A stretch of DNA of 64,000 nucleotides, taken from assembly GCF_007858365.1 (NCBI RefSeq), contig NZ_VFIO01000003.1:1-64000 (forward strand), given 5' to 3'. Under the pieces are notes generated by a model. It did not search any database. It saw only the letters and a list, made by a program, of their open reading frames with translations, and was not told the origin of the DNA. The translations under genes were made by a program, and so were the position numbers. Numbering within the stretch: the first letter of the stretch is position 1; each line of letters opens with the position of its first letter. Below, piece after piece: positions 45,021 through 54,656 of this stretch. Origin of the DNA: Pseudomonas saxonica. GTDB lineage: Bacteria; Pseudomonadota; Gammaproteobacteria; Pseudomonadales; Pseudomonadaceae.

Positions 45021-46205
45021 TTACGCAGAAGAGTCAGGTGCCTGCCGGCTTCTCACATTCAACGTTTGCTGACGAAGCACATGCTCTAGACGCTTTGTCA
45101 AAACCATCTGGAGCGTCCCGTCACGGCCCCTGGCAATTTTCAGGACAGCGACTAATTCACGATAATCAATTACGTGAAATAGATCACCGGTTTCGCGCAT
45201 TGCAGCAACAGCTGCCTCATATACCTCATCCCAGTTTTCAGCAAATAGCTCTGAAACGATCGCAACACAATGCAATTTATCGGACAAATCCACGTTTAGG
45301 ACTTTGCCCTCGCTTGAGCTGATCTTGCAGTTTCGTCGAAGCGCTTTGGCCGCACCTACGAGCTGCGTTACCCCTTTAAGAGCCTGCTTCTTTACTCCAG
45401 AAACCCGCCTTGCATGCGCCCTGGAGCCCTTTGAGGCAAGCATCGCGAGATCTTTAGTTTCAATGAGAATATTCCCTTGGCTGGAAAGGGCCAGCACGTC
45501 CGTCAGCTCTCTGGTTTTCTCACCATTTTCTACGGCAGGGCTCTTATATAGTTGTGCTGGGTAAACGGAGGAGAGTGCCGCCCACACTGAATTTTCAAGC
45601 ATCCCCCCCTCATCTGGATGATCAACCTGGACAGTTTGATATGTGCCCATTCCCACGTACGACAAAAAATTGGGATGCCAGTCGACAAGTTTTACGGGGA
45701 TTTTCACAGCAGCTAACTCAGGATTTTTCGCCACCGTACTGTTGTCGTGCATTGCGTCATTGAAGATATCTAGAAGACTTTCACCAAACTCTAGAACGCT
45801 TCCGGTGTAAAGCCTGGTGATAGGCTGAAGGTGTTCGGAAGCTTGTTCAGAATCGTCCGGGGCAAGAGATCCTGGCGACCAGCCGACGCAGTGATCCATC
45901 TCATTAAACAGAAAAAAATTCACGTCACCACGACTCAAGACCTCTATGAGTGCTTGGTGTTCTTCAGCATGTGCCTGAGGTCGAGAAACAATGAGTGGTG
46001 TGTCTGGAGCGTCGTGAATAATCCCTGCAACGCAGACTTTATTTTCTAACACACCTATACCGACTTCGAATGAACAGCCCACCGATAAAGCCTTGAGGCT
46101 GCTGATGGGGGCCTTGATCAGAACTGATGCACCATCCGTAGTGGGAATAAACCATACTCCTGCTTCAGACGAATACATTTCTTGCTGGATTCGCGCGCTT
46201 GGCAT
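45021..46205 (-). CDS. PD-(D/E)XK-like nuclease-domain protein
   Basis: This ~394-residue protein has a long N-terminal domain of mixed alpha/beta type and a C-terminal nuclease-like core: E-L-T-D-V-L-A-L-S-S-Q-G-N-I-L-I-E-T-K-D. The T-D and I-E-T-K segments make the Asp...Glu-X-Lys pattern of restriction-endonuclease folds, followed by a helix with Q (V-K-K-Q-A-L-K-G-V-T-Q). No methyltransferase is adjacent. ATG 46,205 is preferred; TTG at 46,211 is possible. Likely defence nuclease, by motif and context. Confidence 0.6.
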   Translation of the reverse strand: MPSARIQQEMYSSEAGVWFIPTTDGASVLIKAPISSLKALSVGCSFEVGIGVLENKVCVAGIIHDAPDTPLIVSRPQAHAEEHQALIEVLSRGDVNFFLFNEMDHCVGWSPGSLAPDDSEQASEHLQPITRLYTGSVLEFGESLLDIFNDAMHDNSTVAKNPELAAVKIPVKLVDWHPNFLSYVGMGTYQTVQVDHPDEGGMLENSVWAALSSVYPAQLYKSPAVENGEKTRELTDVLALSSQGNILIETKDLAMLASKGSRAHARRVSGVKKQALKGVTQLVGAAKALRRNCKISSSEGKVLNVDLSDKLHCVAIVSELFAENWDEVYEAAVAAMRETGDLFHVIDYRELVAVLKIARGRDGTLQMVLTKRLEHVLRQQTLNVRSRQAPDSSA

Positions 46206-46352
46206 TATCAAAAGCAGGTAGCTCCTTAGCGTGTATTTTTCGGATCACATCTAACAAATGGGAAATTCAGCTCACTGACATCCAGCTAATGAGGCAATAA
46301 GGCCATTCTACCCTCAACCGGGTTTGGTCACCGACAAGGCATTGATCATGGC

Positions 46353-46958
46353 TATCAGATTCATCGCTGGGACTACGACACCCCGATTGAGGAAACGATG
46401 GAAGCTTTGCATGACATCGTCAAGGCAGGTAAAGCCAGATACATCGGCGCATCCTCCATGTACGCGTGGCAATTCGCTAAAGCTCAGCAGGTTGCCGTGG
46501 CCAACGGATGGAGCAAGTTTGTATCCATGCAGAACTACCCGAACCTGGTGTATCGAGAGGAGGAGCGAGAAATGATCCCGCTCTGTCTCGATCAGGGCGT
46601 TGGGTTGATGCCATGGAGCCCAATGGCACGCGGCAGGTTGACCAGGCCTCATGGCCAACAAACCGAGCGCACCAAAACTGATGTCAGCGGACAGTCGTTT
46701 TACCAAGCTACAGAATCTGAAGACGGTCGGGTGATTGACGTCGTAGAGCAGGTTGCCAATGAAAGAGGCGTGCCGATGGCGCAAATAGCGTTGGCATGGG
46801 TACTGGCAAAGCGCGGAGTATCAGCTCCCATCGTTGGCGCCTTGAAAGCAGCACAACTGGACGATGCAATTACAGCACTCGAACTGGTGCTTAGCGGCGA
46901 TGAAATCAAACGCCTCGAGGCCCCATACGTACCTCATGCGGTAACTGGCTTCTCGTAA
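46353..46958 (+). pseudogene. C-terminal part of an aldo/keto reductase
   Basis: From Y-Q-I-H-R-W-D-Y-D-T-P-I-E-E-T-M-E-A-L the frame gives a normal AKR C-terminus: G-A-S-S-M-Y-A-W-Q-F, M-Q-N-Y-P-N-L, P-W-S-P-M-A-R-G-R-L and V-P-M-A-Q-I-A-L-A-W-V-L. The catalytic Asp/Tyr/Lys of the N-terminal half are missing. The break lies within ~110 bp of the PD-(D/E)XK gene. The residual frame may still be translated from ATG 46,398. Confidence 0.8.
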
Positions 46959-47060
46959 CTCGATCTTTGCGGAAGCATCGTCGCGGACTGCCGAGTCTCA
47001 GTCTGTATAATCAGCGAAAGCCAAGCTGACACATCAAAGCATCACAGGGAGCAATTTACT

Positions 47061-48155
47061 TTGCTGAGCCGGACAGATCCTGAAATTTATGAGCTAGCCA
47101 ACAATGTGCTAGCCGAAATAACTCAAAACCTGACAGATGGAATCTATAAACAACTCCATGGTTCCCTGTCGTTCGGTTGGGCTACCGCACCGAAATTCAA
47201 TGCATGGGCAGAGTCAGACACGGTTGTCGGCGGCCCTCCACAGCATAAGATTGTTTTGCACTATGAGCTGGCCCGCCTGCTCTACCGAGATGCAGAGGAC
47301 TTTTGCTCATTTGCGTCGAATGAGCAAACGAAGCGCCTGATCCATACGACATTTGCTGATGACGCAACCGCCCTCCTACCTGAGTGCTTCACGCTTGACG
47401 ATTGCATTCAAAATATGTTCCTCGGATCGCTGACATGGGTGTATTTCCATGAGCTCGGGCACCTGATGCAAGAGCACGGGAGAGTCAGAAATAACGGGAG
47501 CTCGGCTTCTGCCACAACGACCATCCAGGAGCTTGACGCCCATGCTGCTCAAATCCTTACCGGTCGGCAGGCTTCGATTTCTCACGCCACAGAGTTGGCA
47601 GCTGACTCTGAGGCAATTACTCAGTGTCTGATTGCATCAGCTCGCCACTTTTTGAAAGGGCCACTTGTGGATGAAGGTGATGGCGCTGAAGTATTCATTG
47701 GCAGCGTGTATTTGCTGACCTGCAGCCTCGCCTGCATTTTTTACCGATTCAACGCTGGCTCCAGTCCGCACGTCGTAACACCGATAACGGGCTCCCATCC
47801 CAGCCCTATCTATCGGCTTGAACTCAGTGCGCCTCACATTTACGAGCTCACTGAGCTCCTACTGAAAGCATCTGAGTTTGATGGAGAGCGTAGACGCTTG
47901 GTCAGCATGACAAAACAAGCAGCAGATCTAGGGTCATTTTTTTGGAACTACAGCAAAGCAACCGGCAAAGATGAAACCATTCATCTTTTCGTCAAAGGAT
48001 TCCTGCAGCGACCAGAATTCAAGGCCTACTCCAAAGAGATTCTCACTGTTTGGGACGAGATCCATCCCAGCATAATGGCCTCACGGCATTTTGGCCCTGA
48101 ATTAGGAGTAATGGGGTTCACTCCGGAATTTCGGGACTTTGTTTTCAGCGATTGA
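47061..48155 (+). CDS. Putative HExxH zinc metalloprotease
   Basis: This 364-residue protein starts at TTG 47,061, behind GGGAG; there is no early ATG. The centre has W-V-Y-F-H-E-L-G-H-L-M-Q-E-H, an H-E-x-x-H zinc site, and A-T-E-L-A-A-D-S-E-A about 50 residues on could give the third ligand. Helices follow on both sides. It is cytosolic and has no signal peptide. No known family name is claimed. It lies between two decayed aldo/keto reductase genes, so it is probably a recently inserted cargo gene. A protease effector in defence is possible. Confidence 0.6.
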   Translation: MLSRTDPEIYELANNVLAEITQNLTDGIYKQLHGSLSFGWATAPKFNAWAESDTVVGGPPQHKIVLHYELARLLYRDAEDFCSFASNEQTKRLIHTTFADDATALLPECFTLDDCIQNMFLGSLTWVYFHELGHLMQEHGRVRNNGSSASATTTIQELDAHAAQILTGRQASISHATELAADSEAITQCLIASARHFLKGPLVDEGDGAEVFIGSVYLLTCSLACIFYRFNAGSSPHVVTPITGSHPSPIYRLELSAPHIYELTELLLKASEFDGERRRLVSMTKQAADLGSFFWNYSKATGKDETIHLFVKGFLQRPEFKAYSKEILTVWDEIHPSIMASRHFGPELGVMGFTPEFRDFVFSD

Positions 48156-48265
48156 TCCAGAGTGCAACTGCAAATCCAAATTCTGACACTAGATGTCGAA
48201 CGCTTCCTAAGAATGTCGAGCACAGGGCTAAAAGGTGGCTAGACCTTACCCCCCCCCATAAGTGG

Positions 48266-49092
48266 TCAGGCAAATGTACTTGGGTCAGGGCCCAGTCTTT
48301 TTCCGCTATTCAGTGCAACTATGGCGGCGAGGTCAGACGTCTCCAAAGAAAAATCGAAGACATTGAAGTTTTCACGAATACGCGAAGGCGTGATGGACTT
48401 CGGGATCGCAATCAGTCCGAGCTCCATGTGCCAGCGGATGATGACCTGAGCGGCGGCTCTACCGTGCTTTCGAGCAATTTCCAATATGACCGGGTCGCTC
48501 AGCGCACTACCCTGCCCCAACGGACTCCAGGACTGCGTAGCGATACCCATCGATTCATGGGCACTCCGAAGGGCCTCCTGCTGCATGAAAGGATGTAGCT
48601 CGATTTGATTCAGAACCGGCGCGACTCCAGTCTCATCGATCAGCTTTTGTAGGTGGTCAGCATTGAAGTTGGAAACTCCAATAGAACGAGCCTTCCCACT
48701 ACGTTGTGCGTTGATCAGTGCACGCCATGTATCCACGTAATTATCTTGGCTGGGGGTATGCCAGTGGATAAGCAGCAGGTCTACGTAATCGACATTCAGT
48801 CGCTCCAGACTCGCATCCAGTGCAGAGGTAGCCGATTCGAATCCGTGGGCGTCATTCCAGATCTTGGTGTTAGGAATACTTGCTCTCGAGGTGCCCCTGC
48901 ACCTCGTAGACCTTCGCCGACACCCTTCTCGTTACCGTAGATCGATGCGGTATCCACATGACGATAACCTTCTTCCAGCGCGACACGGACAGCAGCACGC
49001 GCCTCCTCGTCACTGGCCTGCCATACACCTAGACCAATTTGGGGTATGCGCTGTGCGTCAGATAGTTGAATGGTCAGCTGTGGCTTTACCAT
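48266..49092 (-). pseudogene. 2,5-diketo-D-gluconate-reductase-like aldo/keto reductase, frameshifted
   Basis: The N-terminal frame (49,092-~48,870) has I-G-L-G-V-W-Q, H-V-D-T-A-S-I-Y-G-N-E (catalytic Asp/Tyr) and ends at V-F-L-T. The rest (K-I-W-N-D-A, Y-V-D-L-L-L-I-H-W-H, I-G-V-S-N-F, L-N-Q-I-E-L-H-P, I-P-K-S) continues in another frame. The shift is at about 48,873-48,879, CTAACACCAAG where CTAACCACCAAG would keep frame: one missing C. Otherwise the gene is full length, so the break is recent or a sequencing error. Confidence 0.85.
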
Positions 49093-49166
49093 GAATCAAT
49101 CTCCTAAATTCTTACTGTGCAAAGTGAGATGCTTTCGGCTTACCGGGTAGTGTCTCGCCCTCATGA

Positions 49167-49400
49167 TCACGAAGTTGCAGCGCCGGTCGACATGGAACGC
49201 TTTTCAACACCGATGGAAATAGCGAAAAAGATGATGCCGAGCAGGGCTAGGCCTGCGCCAACCCAACCCGTTGATGCCCAGCCGAGTCCACCAGCAATGG
49301 CGAGTCCGCCAAGCGATGCACCGACGGCGTTGGATATGTTGAATGCACGTGATTAAGGGCCGCTGCGAGCGTTTGAGCCTCACCAGCAACATTCATCAGA
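49167..49400 (-). pseudogene. C-terminal remnant of an MFS sugar-efflux-type transporter
   Basis: On the minus strand the translation gives A-G-E-A-Q-T-L-A-A-A-L-N, a frame break, then A-F-N-I-S-N-A-V-G-A-S-L-G-G and a final membrane segment ending in V-E-K-R-S-M. This is the end of a drug or sugar-efflux MFS protein (AraJ/YdeA-like). The first ~300 residues are missing; the Rad50-like gene begins right after it. Confidence 0.75.
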
Positions 49401-49423
49401 CGCACCTGAAGTGCGGGTATCCG

Positions 49424-52069
49424 TTACCTGGCTCGTAGCTGCAATGCGTTCAGCGTTTCAAGCGTCTGTACCACCAATTCGACTACACCTACGTCGAAGT
49501 CCTCACGGTTAGCTTCCTCGTGAGTCCCCTTGTTCAGATACAACCAAACCAAGGACTGTTCAGGTATACCCAAGATATGGTCTAGGGCTTGGATAATAGG
49601 TGCTTTGTCTGCGTGTTCAAAATTCGGCGCCCCCCTCAGCTTCGCTCTAATACCCTCGCAGAGATTACGAAGCCCAGGCTCTGCTCCGGAGCCTGCGATT
49701 TTCAAAGTCAGCATGCCTTGCTCACAACGCCCCAACCAACCCCACACTTTGCTGGTCAGCATTTCCAACGCTTGTCGCGACGCGCCCAACGCCGCCCTAT
49801 CATCACCTCGCTCAACAGCCGCACGGGCATTGAGCAGGTAGGACTGCGTCATCGCATTTCCTAGGACGCGAGGATGGTAGTTTCCACTGTGATGCCTGAA
49901 TGCATAAGCAGCCCAGTGTTCTGGCGCGACGTGGTTCTGGATGTCCTTGATGAATTCGTTGCTGTGGCAGGTCACGATGATTTGCGTACCCGTGAAACGG
50001 TCGCTTTCAAATATCGTCTCTCTTATGCCCTGGCGGTGTTCGTGATCAATAGCGTTAATGGCATCGTCGAATACGATTACGGGAGCTCTGATACTCAGAC
50101 ACTTTGCCAACAAAATGGAAAGGCCCAGGCATCTCACATGACCTTCACTGAGAATCTGTAGTGCGTCGATGCGGGCAGCAGGTGTGCCACGAAAGCTCAA
50201 CTCGATACGTCCCTCCCCTGTCACTGGTAGGTACAGGGCTGACAGCTTGTCTGCGTCCAAATCGCGCACATTGAACTCGTTGTAAAGCTCCAACGTCAGG
50301 GCATTCAGGCCGGCCATTAAAGTACCTGGCAGTTCGGTACGGTAACGGCGCAAGAGACTTAAAAACTGGTCGTAGGCGTTGCGTATACGTGTATCGCGAG
50401 CAATCGCTTCCACCTCCTCAGCAACCTGTTGGATAAGCGGTGCGTTGTCAGCAGCGAACGCCACGATTCTAGCTCTGGCATCTGTGACAGCTTGCAAGGT
50501 TTGCAGGCGATTGGAAGCTAATGTAGTTACACCGATGCGAGCCTGATTAAGCCCGTCGCGCTCGTCGATTAAATCTTGGCGATTATCCAGGATCACTCGA
50601 GATGCGACGTCACGCGCTTCGAGTTCGGTTGCCAAATCAACTGCTCTCTGGGCTAACGATTTGCCTGTTTCATCAGGTTGGAAACCATCCACCCACCACG
50701 CCCGCTGAGCATCGACACCTGGATCCGCAAGATAGCGTTGCACAGGTAATGGACTCTGAATCGTTGCTCCTACACGTTGCGCGAAGGTAGCTAGAAATAT
50801 CCGCAATGCTTCCGACGCGGCGTTTCGTGCAGCAATTGCAGTCCGCTGACGTGCTTGCAGCTCAGCCAGCTCCCTCAAACCTGCTAGGCCATCGTTGGCC
50901 TTTTGATACGGATTGTGGAGAGCCTGATAGTCGCCAGCAAGCGGGGTATCACAGGCAGGACATTGATCGCCAACGACCTGTTGAAGACCTAGGACAGCTG
51001 TATATAGATCCTGAAATGAGATGTCGTTACTGCGCTTTGCTAGCTGACCTTCAAGATCATTTAGAGCCTTTTGCGCCGTTTCCGATGCGCTGTAGGCATT
51101 GATGAGAGCGGTAGCACTCACGCCGAATATTGTAGGGGCTGGCTGGTTGATCGCCTGCTCGAGTTCCTGCAAGCGCCCTGGATACTCTGCGCTGCCTATG
51201 GCAGCCAAAAGCTGCGCATAGGTCATTCCTTGGCTGTAGGCATTGGCGTAGTTCTGCTCTGCCTGAGCATGTCGGATTAATGCAGCGCCCTCGTCCGCAA
51301 CGGTCGCATTATCTTGATTCAACGTCGCTTGCTTGGCCACGAGCTCCTGGTTTTTCACAGCCACCAACGTTAGTTGACCCTCCATAGAATCATTGAAGTG
51401 CCCAACGAAATCATTGAACTGATCTATACCAAAGAGAGCGGCTATCAGCTCGGTTTTCTGCCCTGCAGGCTTTGCAGCTATGCGAGAGAATGCGTCTATT
51501 CGATTCTTCTCGACGAAGCAGATGCGGTACGTGTCTGCGTCCGCCATCACAGGTCTATGCCGACCATCAAAATCGGTTGCGAGTAATACTGGCCGGGCAA
51601 AACGGCCCTCGTGCGAGTTGGCAAGATAACGGTCAGCTGCAATCCGTTTGATGTCCCCCTCGTCCACAGCCCCGAGCAAGGCAAACTCCAACGCCTCACA
51701 CAGGCTGGTTTTTCCGCTGCCATTCGGGCCGTAAAACATGACAATCCGTTTTTGCAGCTCGAATGGCTCAGGTTGTCTGAACCCTCGAAATGGCCCCACT
51801 GTAAGATGATGCAGCTTACGAAAAGCCCATCCTGCTCTGGCCTCGGCGGCCTGGGGCACTGGCTCATCAGGGGACGTTGCAGTGAGGGATAAGCGTGCAA
51901 ATTCGCTCAACACAGAGGATCGTTGGCTGCGCTGCCTGGAGCTTGCTGCGACGGCAGGGAAATTCTCCGACACCATATTGGCGAATCGACGAGCGTCGTC
52001 GGAAGCTCCGCTGTCTGGGCGGTGAAGCCAATGAACGAATTGCTGGAAATCCTGCAATGCCGACGTCAT
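49424..52069 (-). CDS. Rad50/SMC-like AAA ATPase with zinc hook
   Basis: This 881-residue protein starts at ATG 52,069, behind GGGAG. Near residue 115 is the Walker A G-P-N-G-S-G-K-T; long coiled-coil arms surround a mid-protein C-P-A-C zinc hook. S-E-G-H-V-R-C-L-G-L-S replaces the ABC signature, and V-I-V-F-D-D-A-I-N-A-I-D is Walker B/D-loop. A ~200-residue C-terminal extension follows (L-L-N-A-R-A-A-V-E-R-G ... H-E-E-A-N-R-E-D-F-D). RloC and several defence ATPases share this build, but I see no sure nuclease site. It is divergent from a HEPN-like gene across ~150 bp. Confidence 0.85.
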   Translation of the reverse strand: MTSALQDFQQFVHWLHRPDSGASDDARRFANMVSENFPAVAASSRQRSQRSSVLSEFARLSLTATSPDEPVPQAAEARAGWAFRKLHHLTVGPFRGFRQPEPFELQKRIVMFYGPNGSGKTSLCEALEFALLGAVDEGDIKRIAADRYLANSHEGRFARPVLLATDFDGRHRPVMADADTYRICFVEKNRIDAFSRIAAKPAGQKTELIAALFGIDQFNDFVGHFNDSMEGQLTLVAVKNQELVAKQATLNQDNATVADEGAALIRHAQAEQNYANAYSQGMTYAQLLAAIGSAEYPGRLQELEQAINQPAPTIFGVSATALINAYSASETAQKALNDLEGQLAKRSNDISFQDLYTAVLGLQQVVGDQCPACDTPLAGDYQALHNPYQKANDGLAGLRELAELQARQRTAIAARNAASEALRIFLATFAQRVGATIQSPLPVQRYLADPGVDAQRAWWVDGFQPDETGKSLAQRAVDLATELEARDVASRVILDNRQDLIDERDGLNQARIGVTTLASNRLQTLQAVTDARARIVAFAADNAPLIQQVAEEVEAIARDTRIRNAYDQFLSLLRRYRTELPGTLMAGLNALTLELYNEFNVRDLDADKLSALYLPVTGEGRIELSFRGTPAARIDALQILSEGHVRCLGLSILLAKCLSIRAPVIVFDDAINAIDHEHRQGIRETIFESDRFTGTQIIVTCHSNEFIKDIQNHVAPEHWAAYAFRHHSGNYHPRVLGNAMTQSYLLNARAAVERGDDRAALGASRQALEMLTSKVWGWLGRCEQGMLTLKIAGSGAEPGLRNLCEGIRAKLRGAPNFEHADKAPIIQALDHILGIPEQSLVWLYLNKGTHEEANREDFDVGVVELVVQTLETLNALQLRAR

Positions 52070-52215
52070 CCATTTCTCCCGGCGCTGCACATGAGCGCGC
52101 TGTCTTACAATACATCGACCAAGAACAGAAACCTACTTCGTCGGACTGACTCCTTTTTACTAGGCTTCACGGCCATGCTAGCTTAGTACCCCCTACCAAT
52201 GATGATGTTAAGTAT

Positions 52216-52845
52216 ATGTTTGAACCGAAAGATGTTGACTCCGATGACGTCACCTATAACTGGTCTAGCTACAGCTGCCGTGAAACACCTTCTGCCGAAG
52301 ACTATTTGGAATACGCTCGAATGGATCTGGCTGATGGAACGGAGTCAAGAAATCTCATTAATGCATTAGCAAACGCTAAAAGAGCACTTCATCTACGAAT
52401 GGAAGATGTATGCCTAGGTTTCGGTTGCATCTCATTAACTCGTGTTAAAAACTTCCATCTTCTTTCGGACTATATACTTAAATGCGGCCTACCCTCGCCA
52501 AGCGTATTGGAGAAATTCAACAAGCTTAGAAATGTTACCGAGCATAGCTACGAAGTTCCATCACTCGAAATGGTAGAAATCTATACTGGAGTAGCACACC
52601 TATTTTTAAGTGCAACAGATAGATGGTCGGTGAGACACCCATATGAGATCGACACTTGTGTAACAGACAAGTCAGGTACAAAACAGCTTAGGCACATATT
52701 TTTCAACTGGCAGAAGGGTGAAGTAACCCTTAAAATTCGCGACCTCGACAGTAAACCTTACGAATTCCCTCACAGCATAACTTATACAAATAAAGATAAA
52801 GAATTCTTCGACTGGGTGACGTATGGAGTGAAGCACAGCTCTTGA
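52216..52845 (+). CDS. HEPN-like protein with an RX4H motif
   Basis: This 209-residue protein has two long helices (residues ~45-85 and ~100-130). The second contains F-N-K-L-R-N-V-T-E-H-S-Y; R-N-V-T-E-H fits the HEPN RX4-6H site. The first half is helical, the last ~70 residues beta-rich. It is AT-rich compared with the ATPase gene on its left, from which it is transcribed divergently. A toxin or defence RNase working with the ATPase is possible but unproven. Confidence 0.6.
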   Translation: MFEPKDVDSDDVTYNWSSYSCRETPSAEDYLEYARMDLADGTESRNLINALANAKRALHLRMEDVCLGFGCISLTRVKNFHLLSDYILKCGLPSPSVLEKFNKLRNVTEHSYEVPSLEMVEIYTGVAHLFLSATDRWSVRHPYEIDTCVTDKSGTKQLRHIFFNWQKGEVTLKIRDLDSKPYEFPHSITYTNKDKEFFDWVTYGVKHSS

Positions 52846-53274
52846 TCCCAACATGTGCGTCTTCAGCCGCATATCGATCCTAAAGAGTCTCTCGAAGCCC
52901 CCCCTGCGGCCATGATGTTTTCCACGACACGGGCGAAGCCTTGCTAGGCTACCCGTGATTCATTCATCGGTGTTAAAGGGAGTGCGCGAAGGCGGCTGAA
53001 TATTATTCATCCTGTGTTTAAGAGGCCTCAGCCTCAATCAGGCGTAAACGTATTTTCTTGCGGCGACAGTTTTATCCTGAGGCAGGTGCCTTGATACCGT
53101 GATTTTTTGTAGGGTTCAAAAAGCCTTAAAGCCAGCCTTAAAGTGATTGAATGGATAGCATTGTTTCCGCTCGTCGGGGGCGTTAGTCTCGCTGGCATAA
53201 CGTATGCATTTTTTAATCAAGATCTCTAGCTTTCGTTTGCTGACTACACTCATGAGAAATTCAGAGGGCATGCG
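52846..53274. other. Gene-free spacer before the lipase-like gene
   Basis: This 429-bp stretch has no ATG-started gene with a ribosome-binding site. A 28-codon GTG frame near 53,140 (V-I-E-W-I-A-L-F-P-L-V-G-G-V) would give a single membrane helix but lacks a ribosome-binding site. GCCTCAGCCTCAATCAGGCG-like and GCCTTAAAGCCAGCC segments are repetitive. Confidence 0.45.
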
Positions 53275-54360
53275 ATGAATCTCAAACAAAAAATTACTTA
53301 TACATGCGCTTCTTTTATGCTGATTGCGATCAGCGGATGTAGTGGGTTCAAATATTCACCTTTCCCAAAATTCGGGGGTAAGATCGAAGGCTACGCATGG
53401 TGCAGCTCTCGCTACCTAGATATGGTAGATGCATACCAGACACCGCCACGCAACCCAAGCGGGGAAACCGCACGAAAACTTAAGCTTGCGAAGGACGGTT
53501 ATGTTTACGCGCTGGCAGCCACACTGACACTCCAGCACGATGACGTTAAAAATCCTTACAACTTTGGTACACTAGGGTATTTGAAATCCATACCAGAGTT
53601 AACCGAAGATCAGTGGAATGGTTTTCAAGCCGAGACGTTTAACTATCGAAATCAAATGACCGGCCAAAACGAGATGATTATTGCGTTTCGGGGCTCCGAT
53701 CAATTATTTATAGACTACTTTTTTCAGAACTTTTCTGTTTGGCAACTGCAGAACAAGCCAGCTCGGGAGTATGTTAAAAAAGCTGTTGAATATAGAAACT
53801 CCCATCGAGAGTTATTCGGAGACAAGGTTGTTGTAACTGGTAACTCGCTCGGTGGGGGACTGGCCGCGCACGTGACCAACCATCAAGAGACCGGGGAGGT
53901 GATCACTGAAGCGTGGGCCTTCAATCCAAGCCCAAGGCCTGGCGTGTCGCCCCCGGATGGCGGAAATCCCAAGATACGGCTCCTATCGACTAGCTCAGAA
54001 GTTTTAAATATATCAAACCGCAGGCAAATCGGTGCACAGCCGCAAAATCGGTACACCGGCTTTAATCTCATTGAAAGCAGCTCTATCTATAATCACTACC
54101 GATGGGTTTTGGCAAGGGAAATTTTGTGGTACGCCGATTTGGCAATGTACTTTGAAAAGGGCACGAACGAAATCGATAGTGAACCGCTTAAAATCATTAG
54201 ATCTCAAAGTATTTCGGATGCTGACTGTGCAATTACGGAGCAGAAAATAGCCTCCCAGCGAGCTGAATATAACCATAGGTCGTCGACAGGCAATGGAGCA
54301 TCTCGAGGTGTTATTCCTGTCGATGAAACAACTGCCATTGATAAAATATTAAACGAATAG
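53275..54360 (+). CDS. Lipoprotein with an alpha/beta-hydrolase (class 3 lipase-like) domain
   Basis: This 361-residue protein has a lipoprotein signal: A-I-S-G-C with lipidated Cys22. The mature part has I-I-A-F-R-G-S-D (oxyanion strand), V-V-T-G-N-S-L-G-G-G-L-A (nucleophile elbow G-N-S-L-G) and a later conserved Asp/His region. This is the layout of class 3 lipases and the Tle-type phospholipases, but the lipid anchor suggests an envelope-located enzyme. AGAGGG precedes the start. Last annotated island gene of clear class before a run of unknowns. Confidence 0.75.
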   Translation: MNLKQKITYTCASFMLIAISGCSGFKYSPFPKFGGKIEGYAWCSSRYLDMVDAYQTPPRNPSGETARKLKLAKDGYVYALAATLTLQHDDVKNPYNFGTLGYLKSIPELTEDQWNGFQAETFNYRNQMTGQNEMIIAFRGSDQLFIDYFFQNFSVWQLQNKPAREYVKKAVEYRNSHRELFGDKVVVTGNSLGGGLAAHVTNHQETGEVITEAWAFNPSPRPGVSPPDGGNPKIRLLSTSSEVLNISNRRQIGAQPQNRYTGFNLIESSSIYNHYRWVLAREILWYADLAMYFEKGTNEIDSEPLKIIRSQSISDADCAITEQKIASQRAEYNHRSSTGNGASRGVIPVDETTAIDKILNE

Positions 54361-54656
54361 GTGTGATAGCGGCGGGCGCGTCTGGATTAGTAAGAAATAC
54401 GATCCAGACAATGCCAAGATAAGGATGTATTTCTTCATAGGGTTGTCCAGCGAACAGTTGCCATTCATCGAAGCGCTTGTGCGTTAACCGAATGACCGAG
54501 GTGACAATACCATACAAACAAGGGTCTTCGAGAAGATCAGAATTTACATTCACCAAGAGGATCATTTCATAAAATGGTGATTCGAGCTTTTAGCCTTAGA
54601 GGAGCTACTTACAAGGTCAGACAAAAAGACATTTTTTGCAAATAGCCCCTTCCAAA
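54361..54656. other. Spacer without a supported gene
   Basis: A 296-bp segment between convergent genes. A short minus-strand frame at 54,311-54,565 overlaps the lipase gene and looks fortuitous. Confidence 0.4.
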
